The translations under genes were made by a program, and so were the position numbers. Below are positions 21,464 to 34,052 of a stretch of DNA of 64,000 nucleotides, piece by piece. This DNA is from Buxus sempervirens. Taxonomy: Eukaryota; Streptophyta; Magnoliopsida; Buxales; Buxaceae. The notes beneath the pieces were generated by a model, which was given only the letters and a program-made list of their open reading frames with translations, searched no databases and had not been told where the DNA came from. Numbering within the stretch: the first letter of the stretch is position 1; each line of letters opens with the position of its first letter. The DNA lies in assembly GCA_947561395.2 (NCBI GenBank), contig OX387183.1, positions 34,956,853 to 35,020,852 on the forward strand. Direction: 5' to 3'.

Positions 21464-22627
21464 GTGGCTAATGTGGTTCATGTAGCTTTAAAAGCTCATG
21501 ATGTCAACATGTGGTACTTGGACAGTGGTTGTTCAAGACACATGTGTGGTCATAAAGATATGTTCAGTACCTTTGAAGAATATTTTGGTGGAAGTGTTAC
21601 ATTTGGTGATGGAAGCACTTCCCAAGTTAAAGGTAAAGGAACTGTTACAGGTCCAAATGGAGTTTGCTTAAAGAATGTTCTATTTGTATCTGGTTTGAAG
21701 GCAAATCTTATCAGTATTAGCCAATTATGTGATTCCAGATTATTTGTTAATTTTACCAGAAAAGAATGCAAAATATTGGATAAATCTGGTAGAACTATTC
21801 TTGTAGGTGAAAGAACAAGTGATAATTGCTATGGGATTATTGGAAACAATGAGTGCTCTTTAAAATCCTCCATAGGCAATGAAATTGATTTGTGGCATAG
21901 AAGACTTGGCCACATTAACTATAGAGATTTGTCAAAAATCTCTAAGTCTGAGCTGGTTAGAGGAATTCCCAAGTTTGGGAAAAATAAAAAGAAAGGAATG
22001 TGTGGTCCTTGCAACCAAGGAAAGCAAATCAAAGCCACACACAAGAAAACCAATATTGTAGGAACATCAAGACCATTAGAACTGATTCATATGGATTTAA
22101 TGGGACCTACAAAGACTGAAAGTCTGGGAGGAAAGAAATATATATTTGTTGCTGTAGATGACTACAGCAGATATACTTGGGTAGACTTTCTAAGAGAAAA
22201 ATCTGAATGTTTCAACTGTTTTAAACATCTGTGCTGTCAAATTCAAGTTGAAAAGAACTTGCAAATAGGAAAGATTGTTAGAATCAGATCTGACCATGGG
22301 ACAAAATTTGAGAATCAAATGTTTTCCAATTTCTGTGAAGAACAAGGAATCAAACATGAATTTTCTGCTCCTAAGACCCCACAACAAAATGGAGTTGTGG
22401 AAAGGAAGAATAGAGTTTTACAAGAAATGGCTAGAACCATGATGATAGCCAAGAAAATTTCAACAAAATTCTGGGCTGAAGCTATAAACACTGCCTGTTA
22501 CATTAGTAACAGAGTTTATATCAGATCTGGGTGGAAACAAACTCCCTATGAACTTTGGAAAGGAAAACAGCCAAACTTGAAATATTTCAGAGTATTTGGA
22601 AGTAAATGTTATATCTTAAGGGACTGA
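21464..22627 (+). pseudogene. Element D protease and integrase region
   Basis: The aspartic protease motif WYLDSGCSRHMCG lies near 21510-21550. The integrase zinc-binding part (LWHRRLGHINY ... CGPCNQGKQ) and catalytic core (MDLMGPTK; RSDHGTKFEN; APKTPQQNGVVERKN) follow. The catalytic D, D and E contexts are all visible. The integrase C-terminal region continues past this segment into 22628-22990. It belongs to a broken element. Confidence 0.9.
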
Positions 22628-22990
22628 GAAAATCTAGGAAAATTTGATTCTAGAAGTGATGAAGGAATTTTTCTAGGATATTCTTCTTCTAGTAGAGCAT
22701 ACAGAGTTTTTAATTTGCAAAAATCTGTTGTAATGAAATCTATAAATGTGCTAATTGATGATGAAGGTATTGACAGTGAATTTTTTCAGGCTGTAGATGA
22801 AGAGGATGAAATCAGATATGCTTCCTCAAGCATTGAAGTGGTTCCTCTGACTAGAACTCTCAAAGACCACCCAACTGAGCAAATTGTTGGAAATATTTCA
22901 GATGGTGTCAAAACAAGACATTAGGTACATAATGAGGTAAGATTTTCTTCTTATCTCTCTCAATTTGAGCCAAAATCTTATAAAGATGCA

Positions 22991-24493
22991 TTGTTAGATG
23001 ATTCGTGGTTGAATGCTATGCATGAAGAACTGAATCAATTTACTAGAAATAATGTTTGGGAATTGGTTGAAAGACCCTCTGATCTGAATGTGATAGGAAC
23101 CAAGTGGATTTTTAAGAACAAATCTGATGAGAATGGGATAGTAACCAGAAATAAGGCTAGGCTTGTTGCTCAGGGGTATACTCAAGTAGAAGGAATAGAT
23201 TTTGATGAAACCTTTGCTCCTGTAGCTAGGTTAGAATCAATCAGATTACTGTTGTCTATTGCATGTTACTTGAAGTTTAAACTGTTTCAAATGGATGTTA
23301 AGAGTGCATTCTTGAATGGATATCTGAATGAAGAGGTCTATGTAGAGCAACCTAAAGGATTTGAGGACACAAATCATCCTAAATATGTCTATAAACTGAA
23401 CAAAGCCTTGTATGGTCTCAAACAAGCTCCTAGAGCTTGGTATGAGAGACTTACCTTCTTTTTACTTGAATCTGGTTTTATGAGAGGAAATGTGGATAAA
23501 ACTCTCTTTATTCAAAGAGAGTCCAAACATATTTTGATTGCTCAAATCTATGTTGATGACATAGTGTTTGGGTCCACTTCTGAAAATCATGCTCACTCCT
23601 TTGCTGATTTAATGAAAAGTGAATTTGAAATGAGTATGATGGGTGAACTGAACTTTTTCTTAGGTCTTCAGATTTATCAATCTCAACAAGGAATCTTTTT
23701 CTCTCAAGCAAAATATTCAAGAAATCTTGTTAAGAGATTCAGCTTAACTCATGCTAAACATGCTAGGACTCCTATGAGTACTAGTTTAAAACTTGGAAAA
23801 GATGAATCTGGAAAGGTTGTAGACCCTACCCTGTACAGAGGAATGATTGGGAGTCTACTGTACTTAACAGCAAGTAGACCTGATATAAGCTTTAGTGTGG
23901 GAGTCTGTGCTAGATATCAGGCTAATCCTAAAGAATCTCATTTGAATGCTGTAAAAAGGATTATAAAATATGTTAATGGAACTATTGATCTGGGAATCTG
24001 GTTTTCCAAAGAGACAAACCCACATCTTACTGGATACACTGATGCTGATTGGGCTGGGTGTATGGATGACAGAAAAAGCACCTCTGGTGGTTGCTTTTAC
24101 ATGGGAAATAATCTCATTGCCTGGTTAAGCAAAAATCAAAACTGTGTTTCTCTGAGTACTGCTGAAGCTGAGTATATTGCTGCAGGAAGCAGCTATACTC
24201 AACTTATATGGATGAAACAAATGTTATCTGATTATGGGTTAGATCAAGATCAAATGATTCTCTTCTGTGATAATCAAAGTGCCATAAATATCTCTAAGAA
24301 TCCTGTTCAACACTCAAGGACCAAACATATAGATATCAGGCATCACTTTATAAGAGAGTTGATTGAAGACAAAACTGTTATGATTGAATATATATCTACT
24401 GAAAAACAGTTGGCTGACATTTTTACTAAACCTTTAGATCAGAACAGATTTGAAACTCTTAGGAAATCCCTAGGAGTATGCTCTCAAAACTGA
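22991..24493 (+). CDS. Element D reverse transcriptase and RNase H
   Basis: A 500-codon open stretch covers the complete Copia RT and RNase H. RT signatures are [58 protein letters not shown], and the catalytic YVDDIVFG near 23551. RNase H signatures are [28 protein letters not shown] and the terminal ADIFTKPL. It is well conserved, in agreement with the young age given by the LTRs. The element as a whole is broken, so autonomous activity is not expected. Confidence 0.92.
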   Translation: MLDDSWLNAMHEELNQFTRNNVWELVERPSDLNVIGTKWIFKNKSDENGIVTRNKARLVAQGYTQVEGIDFDETFAPVARLESIRLLLSIACYLKFKLFQMDVKSAFLNGYLNEEVYVEQPKGFEDTNHPKYVYKLNKALYGLKQAPRAWYERLTFFLLESGFMRGNVDKTLFIQRESKHILIAQIYVDDIVFGSTSENHAHSFADLMKSEFEMSMMGELNFFLGLQIYQSQQGIFFSQAKYSRNLVKRFSLTHAKHARTPMSTSLKLGKDESGKVVDPTLYRGMIGSLLYLTASRPDISFSVGVCARYQANPKESHLNAVKRIIKYVNGTIDLGIWFSKETNPHLTGYTDADWAGCMDDRKSTSGGCFYMGNNLIAWLSKNQNCVSLSTAEAEYIAAGSSYTQLIWMKQMLSDYGLDQDQMILFCDNQSAINISKNPVQHSRTKHIDIRHHFIRELIEDKTVMIEYISTEKQLADIFTKPLDQNRFETLRKSLGVCSQN

Positions 24494-25680
24494 AAATCAG
24501 GTTCTGTTTTGAGTTAATTTTGATGTAAAATGTCTCACATATCTGTTCAAAATGAATTTGTGTGTTCTTATTACTAAGATCTGTTTTCAGGAAGATTGAG
24601 TGTATGCATATTGACAGAAATGTCTTATTTCTAACCAGCAATTTTGTCTGAAACACCTTTACGTATTGAAGCTTATTGTGTGGTAAAGCTTGGGATCTAT
24701 AGACTATCACCTTTATGAAAAGAAAAGTTTTGGAAATGGCTACCATAGAGATTAGAGTGAAAGCCACTGTAAATCTCAAAAAGAAAAAGATAAAGAAGGT
24801 ATATTCTTGGAATGAACTGTAAACTCAGGTTTTTTAAGGGTCAATGCCTTCTTTAAATAGAAAAGAAAAAGAGATCAGAAAAGGCTACCTATCTCTGATG
24901 TGCGAAAGCCACCAAAATGAAGTTGGGATATGTCTATACTTTTCAAGATTGTTTACACTGAAATAGCCTTCTATATGTATGAAGTGTAAAAGTCAAAAAT
25001 GTTGCTCATTTCTCACAAGCATTGATTCATTAATATGCATATGTGATTAATATCTTGAAGAAAATTTATAGTATGAGAAACCATGAAGGAAATTTTGCTG
25101 TTTGATATGAAATGTACCACATCTGAATTAACTTAGATAGGTACTTCTAGATCAGTTTTGTGATAAATACTTCTTAGATTGAATAAGTTGATTATCTGGA
25201 TGATTTTTGGTTTAGCTAAAATCTTAGCTTTGTGTTTGGAAGTATGAGGCTGTCATGAAGAACAGTTCAAACCTCTTTTAAAAAATTTCGGCCTTGAATC
25301 TGTGTTTTTCTTTGTGTGTGCACTTGCCCTCATCTACGACGCCAGTTGCTCGCTGGCAGCGTACTTTGTTTACCTATATATAGGTGAAATTGCGGTCATT
25401 TTTTTACCCCTGTTCTTTTTCACCCTCTTCGTTTTCCCTCGCCTCTCGCGTCGTGTCCCGGTGCTGCTGTCGCTGTCACCTTCTTCCTTCCTGCCTATTG
25501 TTCAGGTAAAAAAAATTTTTTACTGTCTTCGTCCTGCTTCTTCATTTTCTGCTTCCCAGTTCTGTAGTTTTCTCTCATTATTCTAAGCTAGGGTTTACTA
25601 GATTTTTCAGCCATTAGGGCTTTCTCGTTTTGTTGGTTGGTTCTGTCTGTTTTCTCTTTCTCTTCCATTTTTTTTTCACC
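24494..25680 (+). other. Element D spacer between pol and the extra ORF
   Basis: About 1.2 kb with no long ORF. Purine-rich words (aaaagaaaaag) occur near 24780-24870, and a GC-rich, pyrimidine-rich stretch precedes the next ORF. Sireviruses commonly have such a spacer. Confidence 0.5.
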
Positions 25681-26985
25681 ATGCCTCTCAAGAGAAAGTC
25701 GAGAACTGATTCTCCTTCAACATCGTCTCCTCCTGTGAGGTCTCCTCCTGTGAGGTCTTCTCCTGTTATTTCTTCTCCTCCAGTGAGACCTCCTTCCCCT
25801 TCTCATTCCTCTGAACCGTTTGTGGGGAATGGTTTATCTGATTTCAATGCATTCTTCAAGCACAGGCCACTTCTTCTGGAAAGGGCCATCAAGCTTGAGT
25901 CTTTTTCTGAATCCCCTTTCTACTCATTGTTTTCGGACAATGGTTGGAAAAAATTTGCTTTACTTGGTGGTTTTGCTTATCCGGACCTGGTCTGAGAATT
26001 TTACTCTAATCTTCATCATCTCCATCTTGCCAATCAAGGCTCTGTCAAAGCCTATGTCAGGGGAATTTCTTTCGACTTCTCGAAAGAGCTTATTTCCTCT
26101 CTTCTTGAACTGCCTCTTGTTGACTCTCCCTCTTTTAACTTTCTTGAGTCACACACTGATCCTCCTATGGAGTCCGTCATTCCTTCTCTAATCGTTCAGG
26201 GTGCTCCCACTTCCATTAAGAATAAGCCCAACTATTTGCCTCATGGCTCTCTTCAAGATCTTCTCCGGATCTTGAACTTGTTTGTGTGTGCTTCTCTTGT
26301 TCCTTCTGATCATCACTCAGAGATCTCTCACCATCGGGCAAGACTTCTTCATGCTATCTGGAACAGAGAAAGTATCTGTATTCCTTCCATTATCTTCCAT
26401 CAGATTCTTCAGTCTCGGAATTTAAAATCCAAGACTGCAGCTCTTCCTTTTGGAATTTTCATCTCTTACATGTGTGTTCATCAGGGGGTACTCCCTGATC
26501 CTATTGAATTGATCATTCATCCCCGTCCTCCCATTGCTTCCTCCACTCTGACCCGAAGTAAACGAGCAAGTCCGTTTCGGTTTGTGTCTTCTGAACCCTC
26601 CTCTTCTCAGTCCTCTCTGTCCAGCTCTGATGCTGTGGCTATCATGGAGAAACTGAATTCCATGCAAGCTTCTCAGGAGGCTTTCAATTCAGAGGTTAGG
26701 TCTCACATGCTCATGATGAGCATGTTCAAATCCGAAACCCAAGAGAAGCTGGGGCAATTGGTAAAGGATGTTGATTTTACATGTGGAGAAGTACAAAGGG
26801 ACGTTGCTGCTCAGCAACGTATGCAAAATGAAGCGGATCATTTTCTGGAATGCATTCGGAAGACTCAGCTGGAGATGGATCACAAGCTCAGTTGGCTGCA
26901 CTCCAGATCCCAAGATGCATACAAGCACTACTCAAGGTCTTGGGAACCCAAACCACCTTCCAGAAAGGGGGAGAAATTTGGATGA
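25681..26985 (+). pseudogene. Element D envelope-position ORF
   Basis: The ATG at 25681 opens a basic start (MPLKRKSRTD), followed by a Pro/Ser-rich segment with repeated SPPVR units and then a globular region (FSDNGWKKFALLGGFAYPDL; LPHGSLQDLLRILNLFV) that resembles the plant-transposon protein domain found in Sirevirus post-pol ORFs. The C-terminal part (EKLNSMQASQEAFNSEVRSH and following) predicts a coiled coil. No signal peptide or convincing membrane segment is seen, so an envelope role rests on position only. It is broken at least once. Confidence 0.65.
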
Positions 26986-27355
26986 TGCTACTGGAGTTTC
27001 TGTTTCTGTTGATGGTTTGGCTGGGTTGATGCTGATGCTTGCTGTTTGCTTCTGCCTGTTATTCTTTTTGCTGTGGATATGATGTTTTTTGTTTGTTTTG
27101 TTCTGTTCTGGGTGTTTTCTCCTAAATATGGGTGTATAAGGGGAGTGATAAGGAAGGGGGAGAAAATGTTTGTCTTTCTTGAACATTGTATATGATTCTG
27201 TTATCTGTATATCTTTTTGTAAATGAATGAAATTCTGGATTCGTCCAAATCATTGTGTCTCTCGTTAACAGTGTGGTTTTAAAATTCTTAAATGGAAATC
27301 ATCATTAACTGAGGTTGATATTAAACACTGGTGTAAGGTTGTTGTCAGGCATTTG

Positions 27356-27368
27356 CCAAGGGGGAGAT
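27356..27368 (+). other. Polypurine tract of element D
   Basis: The purine run aagggggaga directly precedes the 3' LTR start tgtaagtg at 27369, as expected for second-strand priming. Confidence 0.85.
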
Positions 27369-28404
27369 TGTAAGTGTGAAAACTCACACTCCTGTTATGG
27401 CAAATGATTGACAAATTATGTCTTCTAATGAAGCTTCAAGATGTGCAGATTAAACAATGAAAATTCAGTGAATTTAGTAAAGAAGAAGAAGTTGATGCCA
27501 CCACACTGCTACCACGCCGCTGCCACCCCGCTGGCAGCGCATAAGGGAATTCGTGTTTTGAAAGAAAGGTTCGTGCACCTGCCGCGTACTCTCCCGCTAG
27601 CAGCTCGCTAGCAGCGTGCTTTTAACTGATTCAACTTACTCTGAGCGGGACTTGAGTTCGCCACCAACCGTCTACATCGATCGCTTCACGACGCTACCAG
27701 CGCTCGACGCGATCTGAGTTTTATTCTTTAAATAGACGAGTTGTAATTTTTAATCGAGACTTTTTTCTTTGGATCATTTGGATTTCGAATCTTGAGGTGT
27801 TTGAGATTCAATCAAATCTTCTTTAGAGAGTCCGCGATCGAGTGAGGGGGAGATCTGAGATAGATCGCCTGGAATTGAAGATAGAGGATTCTTCTTCAAT
27901 TCGGAACTTCATCTGATCGTGTGATCGCCTGGACTGGTGATCGGCCTTGATTGATGCGTAGGTGGATTCCTACTGCATTGGATCGTCTCAGTGGATTCTG
28001 AGAGGATTGCTGCGATCTGGATTGATCGTGTTCTGCAGCTTGTGGATTCAAGCTGTGTTGCAGTTCGTGGATTCGAACTGTGGATCACTGGTGAGTGATT
28101 GTTTGCGATCTGGACTGATCGTGTTCTGCAGCTTGTGGATTCAAGGTGTGTTGCAGTTCGTGGATTCGAACTGTGGATTGCTGTTGAGTGAATCAAATTG
28201 TAAAGGTTAAGTTAGGAATTCTTTTGTAATTGTCTTTTCATTCAATAGTGGATTTTGAAGGGTTAGTCGCCTCATATAGACTCGAGGTTTTTCCTGGATC
28301 TGGATCCAGGTTTCCTCGTATAATTCTTTGTGTACTGTTTCCGCATTGTTCAATTCTGAATTGTTATAGATCGTGGACCTATAGAGTAGTCCTCTACTCT
28401 TTCA
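27369..28404 (+). repeat. 3' LTR of element D
   Basis: 1036 bp, collinear with the 5' LTR. The 11-bp length difference is a small local duplication of the word cgctagcagc near 27594-27615. The six-hairpin array is repeated at 27958-28173. Confidence 0.95.
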
Positions 28405-28409
28405 CCTTG

Positions 28410-30174
28410 TTCTTAAGGTTTGAAGTATTGTCTGATACTATGGCACTTGGCAAACCGTAGCGACAAATGATATTATGCTTCAAGAATTTCAGAACGTGGC
28501 TACTTGTAATGTTTGCATAAGAAGCTGCTTCTACACACTTGGTGAAGTAATCAATTGCTACAAGTATAAACCTGTGTCCATTTGATGCCTTTGGAGAGAT
28601 CATTCCAATGACGTCTATACCCCACATGGAGAAGGGCCATGGAGATGTCATGTTGTGCAATTCACTTGGGGGTGCATTCTTATTATCAGCATACACTTGG
28701 CATAAATGACACCTTTTGACATGTATATAGCAATCGTGCTCCATTGTCGACCAGTAATATCCCAATCGCAGAATCTTCTTGGCAAGCATGTGCCCATTCA
28801 TATGGGGCCCACACACTCCTCCATGTACAGTTTCAACTAACCTTTCTGACTCGGTCTTGGCAACACATCTAAGCAAGATATCGTTGTGCGATCTTTTGTA
28901 CAACTGCCCACCACTGAGTAAAAACTGTCCTACCAACCTCTATATTGTTCTTTTCTCTGTAGAAGTGACGTTTTCTAGCAGACTCCGATCATTTAGGAAG
29001 TTCTTAATATCTTCAAACCATGGTACTTCTTCTTCTGGGGTTTCTTCTAGAACAAGGCAATAAGCTGGTTCATCTCTGACTTCAATTTCCAGTGGTCTAA
29101 TATCAACACCTTCTGTCATACTGACCATTGAAGCCAATGTTGCTAGAGCATCCGCAAACTGATTTTTGGCCCTTGGCATATAATTGAAGGAAATTCGAGT
29201 GAATTTGGTGCTTATTTCTTCCAAATACTGGTGATAGGGGATTAGTTTGTGATCCTTGGTTTTCCATTCACCAGTTGTTTGGAAGATGATAAGACTCGAA
29301 TCTCCATATACGTCAAGTTCCTCTACTTCATGGTCTAAGGCAGCTTGCAACCCAATTATGCATGCTTCATACTCTGCTATATTGTTTGTGCATTGGAACC
29401 TTAACTTCACTGAGATTGGGATGTGTGCCCCATCTGGCTTGATCAAAACAGCCCCTATTCCATTTCCATTCATATTGGTGGCCCCATCAAAGAACATTTG
29501 CCAAGAGCTTTCACCTTCTTCTTCTTCAGTAAACAGGATTGCCTCATCAGGGAAATTAGTCTTCAAAGGTTGGTATTCTGGTAAAAGGTGTGCAGCTAAG
29601 TGATCAGCAATGGCTTGACCCTTAATGGCTTTCTGTGTGATATAGGTGAGGTCAAATTCAGAGAGTAACAACTGCCATTTTGCTGTTTTGCCAGTTAAAG
29701 CTGGTTTCTCAAATAGATACTTCAAAGGGTCCATTCGGGATATCAATAAGGTGGAATGACTAAGGAAATAATGTCTCAGTCTCTGAGTTGCCCATACTAA
29801 AGCACAACAAGTTTTTTCCAAAGGAGAGTACTTTGCTTCATATTTTTTAAATTTCTTGCTTAAGTAGTAAATCGCCTTTTCCTTTCTGCCTGTATCGTCA
29901 TGCTGCCCCAAGACACACCCCATTGATGTCTCCAAAACTGACAAGTATAAAATCAATGGTCTTCCTGGAGTTGGTGGTACTAGCACAGGTGGGTTCAATA
30001 AATATTCCTTTATTGTGTCAAAGGCTTCTTGGCAATCGTCATTCCAGACTGTCGGGTTATTCTTTCTTAGAAGCTTGAAAATTGGTTCACAGATAGCGGT
30101 GAGCTATGCTATGAACCGGCTTATGTACTAAATCCTTCCAAGAAAACCACGAACTTCCTTCTCCGTTCTAGGTG
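28410..30174 (-). pseudogene. Element B RNase H, archaeal RNase H and integrase N-terminal part
   Basis: Read right to left. First comes the RT-linked RNase H (SMGCVLGQHDD, AIYYLSKKFKKYEAKYSPLE, YALVWA-like LVWATQRLRHY), then the archaeal-type second RNase H (MFFDGATNMNGNGIGAVL, NIAEYEACIIGLQAAL, DSSLIIFQ). Next is the integrase zinc-binding part (MNGHMLAKKILRLGYYW, CHLCQVYAD) and the first core Asp contexts (WGIDVIG, SDNTSNLKN). The doubled RNase H marks the Tat clade. The right end abuts solo LTR C and the left end Sirevirus D. It is part of a broken element. Confidence 0.9.
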
Positions 30175-30179
30175 ATGGC

Positions 30180-33100
30180 CATGCGCACATCGGAAACGTG
30201 GCACGGGAAAGTTTGGAGTCGCCACCGCCTGATGGGGTGCAGGCGGACACCTGGGTGCCTAAGTTTGTTTATTTTGGGCTTTGGTCTGCGGCTTGAGATT
30301 CTAAGTCGATTCTCGGTTGCGGTCTAGGGAAGTCCATAGACACCCCAGTCCACCCCGTCGGATGACGGGTCCTGTGGGTTCCCTGGTTTGAGTCAGATTA
30401 CTTTGGTCTCACCCGATTCCTAATCCAGCATGCCATTTGTTTAAGTCTGGTGGGACCACCTGGGTGGTGTGGGTCCCTTTAACGGATTTTATCTTGTTTT
30501 ACTTAAGTTTTCTGAGTCTGATTGGGTGGGCCCCGTTGGAAGGCCCACGGTGTCCTTGGCGGGCTTGGGTGAGCCCATGTGCCCCTCGTGGTCCTCTGTC
30601 TAACCTAGGAGGCCCTTTGGGCTTAGGTTAATGAGTTGATTTTACTTAATTGTTTAAGTTTGGAATTTTAGGTGATTTTCATGGAAAAGGTTGGACTACA
30701 TTGGTTGGCGGGCCCCAGGGTGGGCCCCTAGGATGATTGCCAAGGGTGTTTTGGATTTATTTTATTTAGCTTTGCCAAGAATGGGCCGGTCACTAGGCTT
30801 GGGGCCCGTGATCCAGGTTTGGGCTTGAAAGCCCAATTCTTTGAAGTCTAGGGCTTGCACCTTAACTTGGTTCGATTAGCGGGCTTTGGCGGGCCCGATA
30901 GGCCCTAGCCCTTGGTCTCGGCCAAACCATGCAATTCATATACTCATTACACACAACAAGGTTCGGGTGGGCCGCATTGGGTTTGGCCCGACCGGTTCGA
31001 TTAGTTAATTCCGCTTAATCTTGCTTATTTGCATGCTTTCGGGTTTATCGGGCTTGGTGGGCCCCGTTGGAAGGCCCACAGATGTACCAAATTGGACCGG
31101 TGGTCCAGGTCCCAATGACCCGGAAACCCTATTGGTTCACTGGGTTTGGTTCAAAACATCACAAAATTCGGCCAAGGACATAAAATCCGAAAAATTGCAT
31201 TTTTTGTCGTGTATCCGGCCTTAGGTGCCGGATATACATAGGCCGCGGGTGATCCGGCCTGAGTTGCCGGATCACCCTGAAATGGTCCTTTTTTGGAGTT
31301 CTGACATTCGGGATTGTTTACAAGGGGTTCCCAGGGGTTTTGACAAGCTGTGTGGGCCCCGAGATGGGCCCACATTGGTTCAGGTGAGGAGGAGAAGCCT
31401 CATTTGGCTTCTCCTTTGGATTTTTTTAGCAAGGCAAAGGAGTGGGCTGAAGGCAAGGAGCTTGCTGTCCCTCCTACTTCTTTTCTAACAATTACAGCAA
31501 CGAGGTGGGGGTCTAAGTACCCCAATTCCCGTGATTTCCTATCATCAATCAACAAGCAATTGAACCCAAGCAATCATGTATCTCAAACAAACAAGTGAAG
31601 GCCAATAGACCTACCGTAGGAAGAGGCACAGCAGCTCATCAAAGGGGAGTTCAGGTGGGCTTTAAGCATGTAATGGGAGGTCATTTCCAACTGGGACAGC
31701 TGCTGTCCTGGGGGGATGCATGTTTATGGGGTTGGGAATGATGTGGGGTTAGACACCAATCCTCACTGTGTTGGTGGGAAGTGTTGGGGGAGTGGGTGCA
31801 TGCCTGAACCTGCTGGAACAGCAGGTTAGAGGGGTACATAACCTTCTGATGATCCCATCGGGCAAGGCCACCTTATGCATACACTAACCAGGGGGTGAAA
31901 CCCGGCTGTAAGTGAGGGTACAGCACCGAAAGACAAGGGGTTAAGGGATGATGGGCTCATGCTTTCGGGGGGCACAAGCAACAAGGCATGGTGTAGGAAA
32001 GCCTGCTGGAGAGGTGGGGGTGCCGCTGCTGTCTCCAGCAGTAGCTTAGGTGAGCCACTCCAGCAAGTAAATAGGGCACAGGGGAGCATGGGGTATATAG
32101 AAAAAAGGAAAAAACAAAGCAATCTTGGCATGGGGACAGAAACATGTTAAGGTGGTGGTGCATGCATAAAAACACATTGTTATACATGAGAAGCAGCAAG
32201 TTGCCCAGGAGCAAAGAGAGCATGTTAATGCACATGTAATCAGAAAATTAAATGGGCTAGGAGGGGATAGGGAAGCATGCTCAAATGCATTCATGATAAA
32301 AATGAACTATGGAGGACAACAAGCATATGCTCATGTAAGCACCAGGCAAAGGACGAAAACCAACCACCAAGGCTACTGTATCCATGCAAATGGGAGGGAC
32401 GTCCAGCAGCAAGACAAACAGAAAAATTGATAAAACCCCAGATGAAGGAAGAACCAAACAAAAAACAGCTTTAGAAGGGGAATGGGGGGGTTGCTTAGGG
32501 GTACATTGGATGGAGAAGGGAGGAACATGCTCCTCCTAAAACAATGCTTAAGATATACTCATGGACAGCAACTAAAGGGTACTAAAAATGTGTAGAAGAT
32601 GGACTCCCAAGCTCCCTAAAAAGCCTACGTAGACTCCTTACCTGTGGTGGTTCTCATGCCATGAAAGAAACAATAATACATGCTCAAGTCATCATAGAAA
32701 AGAACTCATGCAAGGGATGAAGCCAAGCTCAAAAAATCATTTTAGAAAATTCCTATTTTAATATATATATATGCAATAAGACATGGTGAGGAACATTACC
32801 TGACAGCTCTTGACCTCTTGTATAGGGTGGAGACACCTCTTGGTGGCTGACCAGTGGCTGGAAGCTCCCCTCCTTGGCAGCAATAGCAATGGTTCCACCT
32901 CTCGGTGGGATGCAAGTGAGGAAGAAGAAGTAAAGGAAGGGTGGAAGTGGCTTGGGGTAGTGTGGATAGGTGGTGGAGGGTAAGGGAGGTTGTGGAAGAC
33001 TGGATTCGGGTGGAAAAGGTGGGGGAAGGAAGTTAAAAACCAACAAAAGAAGCCAACCCCCGGCAATGGGCTGCTGTTGGCCTTTTATAGGCCAACTTAA

Positions 33101-34047
33101 TGTATCTAGCAACTCAGGCCGGATACACTAGGCCCTCCTCATAGCTGGCCACCATGACCGGTTACACAGGTGCCTCTTTGTATCCAGCATTCAATGCCGG
33201 ATACAAAACATAATCATCCGAAAATTAAATGCCGCCGTGAATTTGTCGGGCGTCCGGCGTGAATCTCGCTGAAATATCTCTTTGTATCCGGCATTTGATG
33301 TCGGTTATACACAAACCTATGTGTATCCGATATATTTGACCGGATACAAATCAAAAAATTACGGATTTGGCCCTCGACTTGACCGATTCGACCGATTTGA
33401 CATTTTCGGATATCTACGGATTGATCCCTGCGAATTTTGGATATTTAAGATTTAGTCCCTGAGATATTTTTGCTGCGTTGGCTGCCACGTGTGCAGTTTC
33501 CTGCGCCACGTGTGCAGTTTCTGGTTTTGCTGCTTGGAAACTTCGACAGCTCATATTTCCCTCATCCGAACTCCGATTCGGGCAAACTCAATTGTGTTAG
33601 ACTCGTATCGGAGCCCTCTATTCAATGACATAGGGCTAAGCACTTGGCACGGGGTTCGAGGAAAAGTCAACTTTCGGCTCTCCCTCAAGTTTGACCGGCC
33701 CACCGAACCTTCATCCAGACTCCGATTCAAGCAAACTTAGTTGCCTTGGACTCGTGTCGGGATTCTCTATCCATTGGTATAGGGGTAAGCATCTGGATCG
33801 GATTTTAGCAGAAAGTCAACTTTCGGCTCTCCTCAAGTTTGACCGCCCGCAGAACCCTCATCCGGACTCCGATTCCTGCAAACTCAGTTGCGTTGGAACC
33901 GTGTCGAGATTCTTTATCCAATGGCGTAAAACGAGGTGGCCAATTTTTGCTTGATCAAAAATTCAACTATCACCTCTTAGGGTTTGACTTTCTGTCCAGG
34001 GTTTGCATTTCTGGTTTTTCTGAGAGCGTAAAAATGAGGTGCTTACA
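30180..34047 (-). mobile_element. Solo LTR C, same family as element A's LTRs
   Basis: 3868 bp inserted between B's RT and RNase H, with a perfect target duplication atggc (30175-30179 and 34048-34052). On the minus strand it starts tgtaagcacctcattttt at 34047, as element A does at 41497, and runs to the counterpart of A's LTR end. Shared landmarks include the 'ggtggcgactcc' word, the gccgga palindromes (31205-31275 and 33177-33330), and a TATA-like ctataaaagg (minus strand, 33090-33081). No coding region is present. It lies in opposite orientation to A, 7.4 kb away. Confidence 0.88.
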
Positions 34048-34052
34048 ATGGC

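Larger units (their letters stand above)
18445..28404 (+). mobile_element. Element D: Sirevirus-type Ty1/Copia retrotransposon
   Basis: A full-length 9960-bp insertion in B's integrase, with a perfect 5-bp target duplication ccttg (18440-18444 and 28405-28409). Order: 5' LTR, tRNA-Met-type primer site, gag, protease-integrase, RT-RNase H (integrase before RT, hence Copia), spacer, an extra ORF after pol, polypurine tract, 3' LTR. The large gag with zinc knuckles and the envelope-position ORF fit the Sirevirus (SIRE/Maximus) lineage. The two LTRs differ at about 16 sites plus one 11-bp indel, about 1.5%, so the insertion is young: under a million years or so at a rate of 1.3e-8 per site per year, which is an assumption. 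It is broken by roughly three or four changes. Confidence 0.93.
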
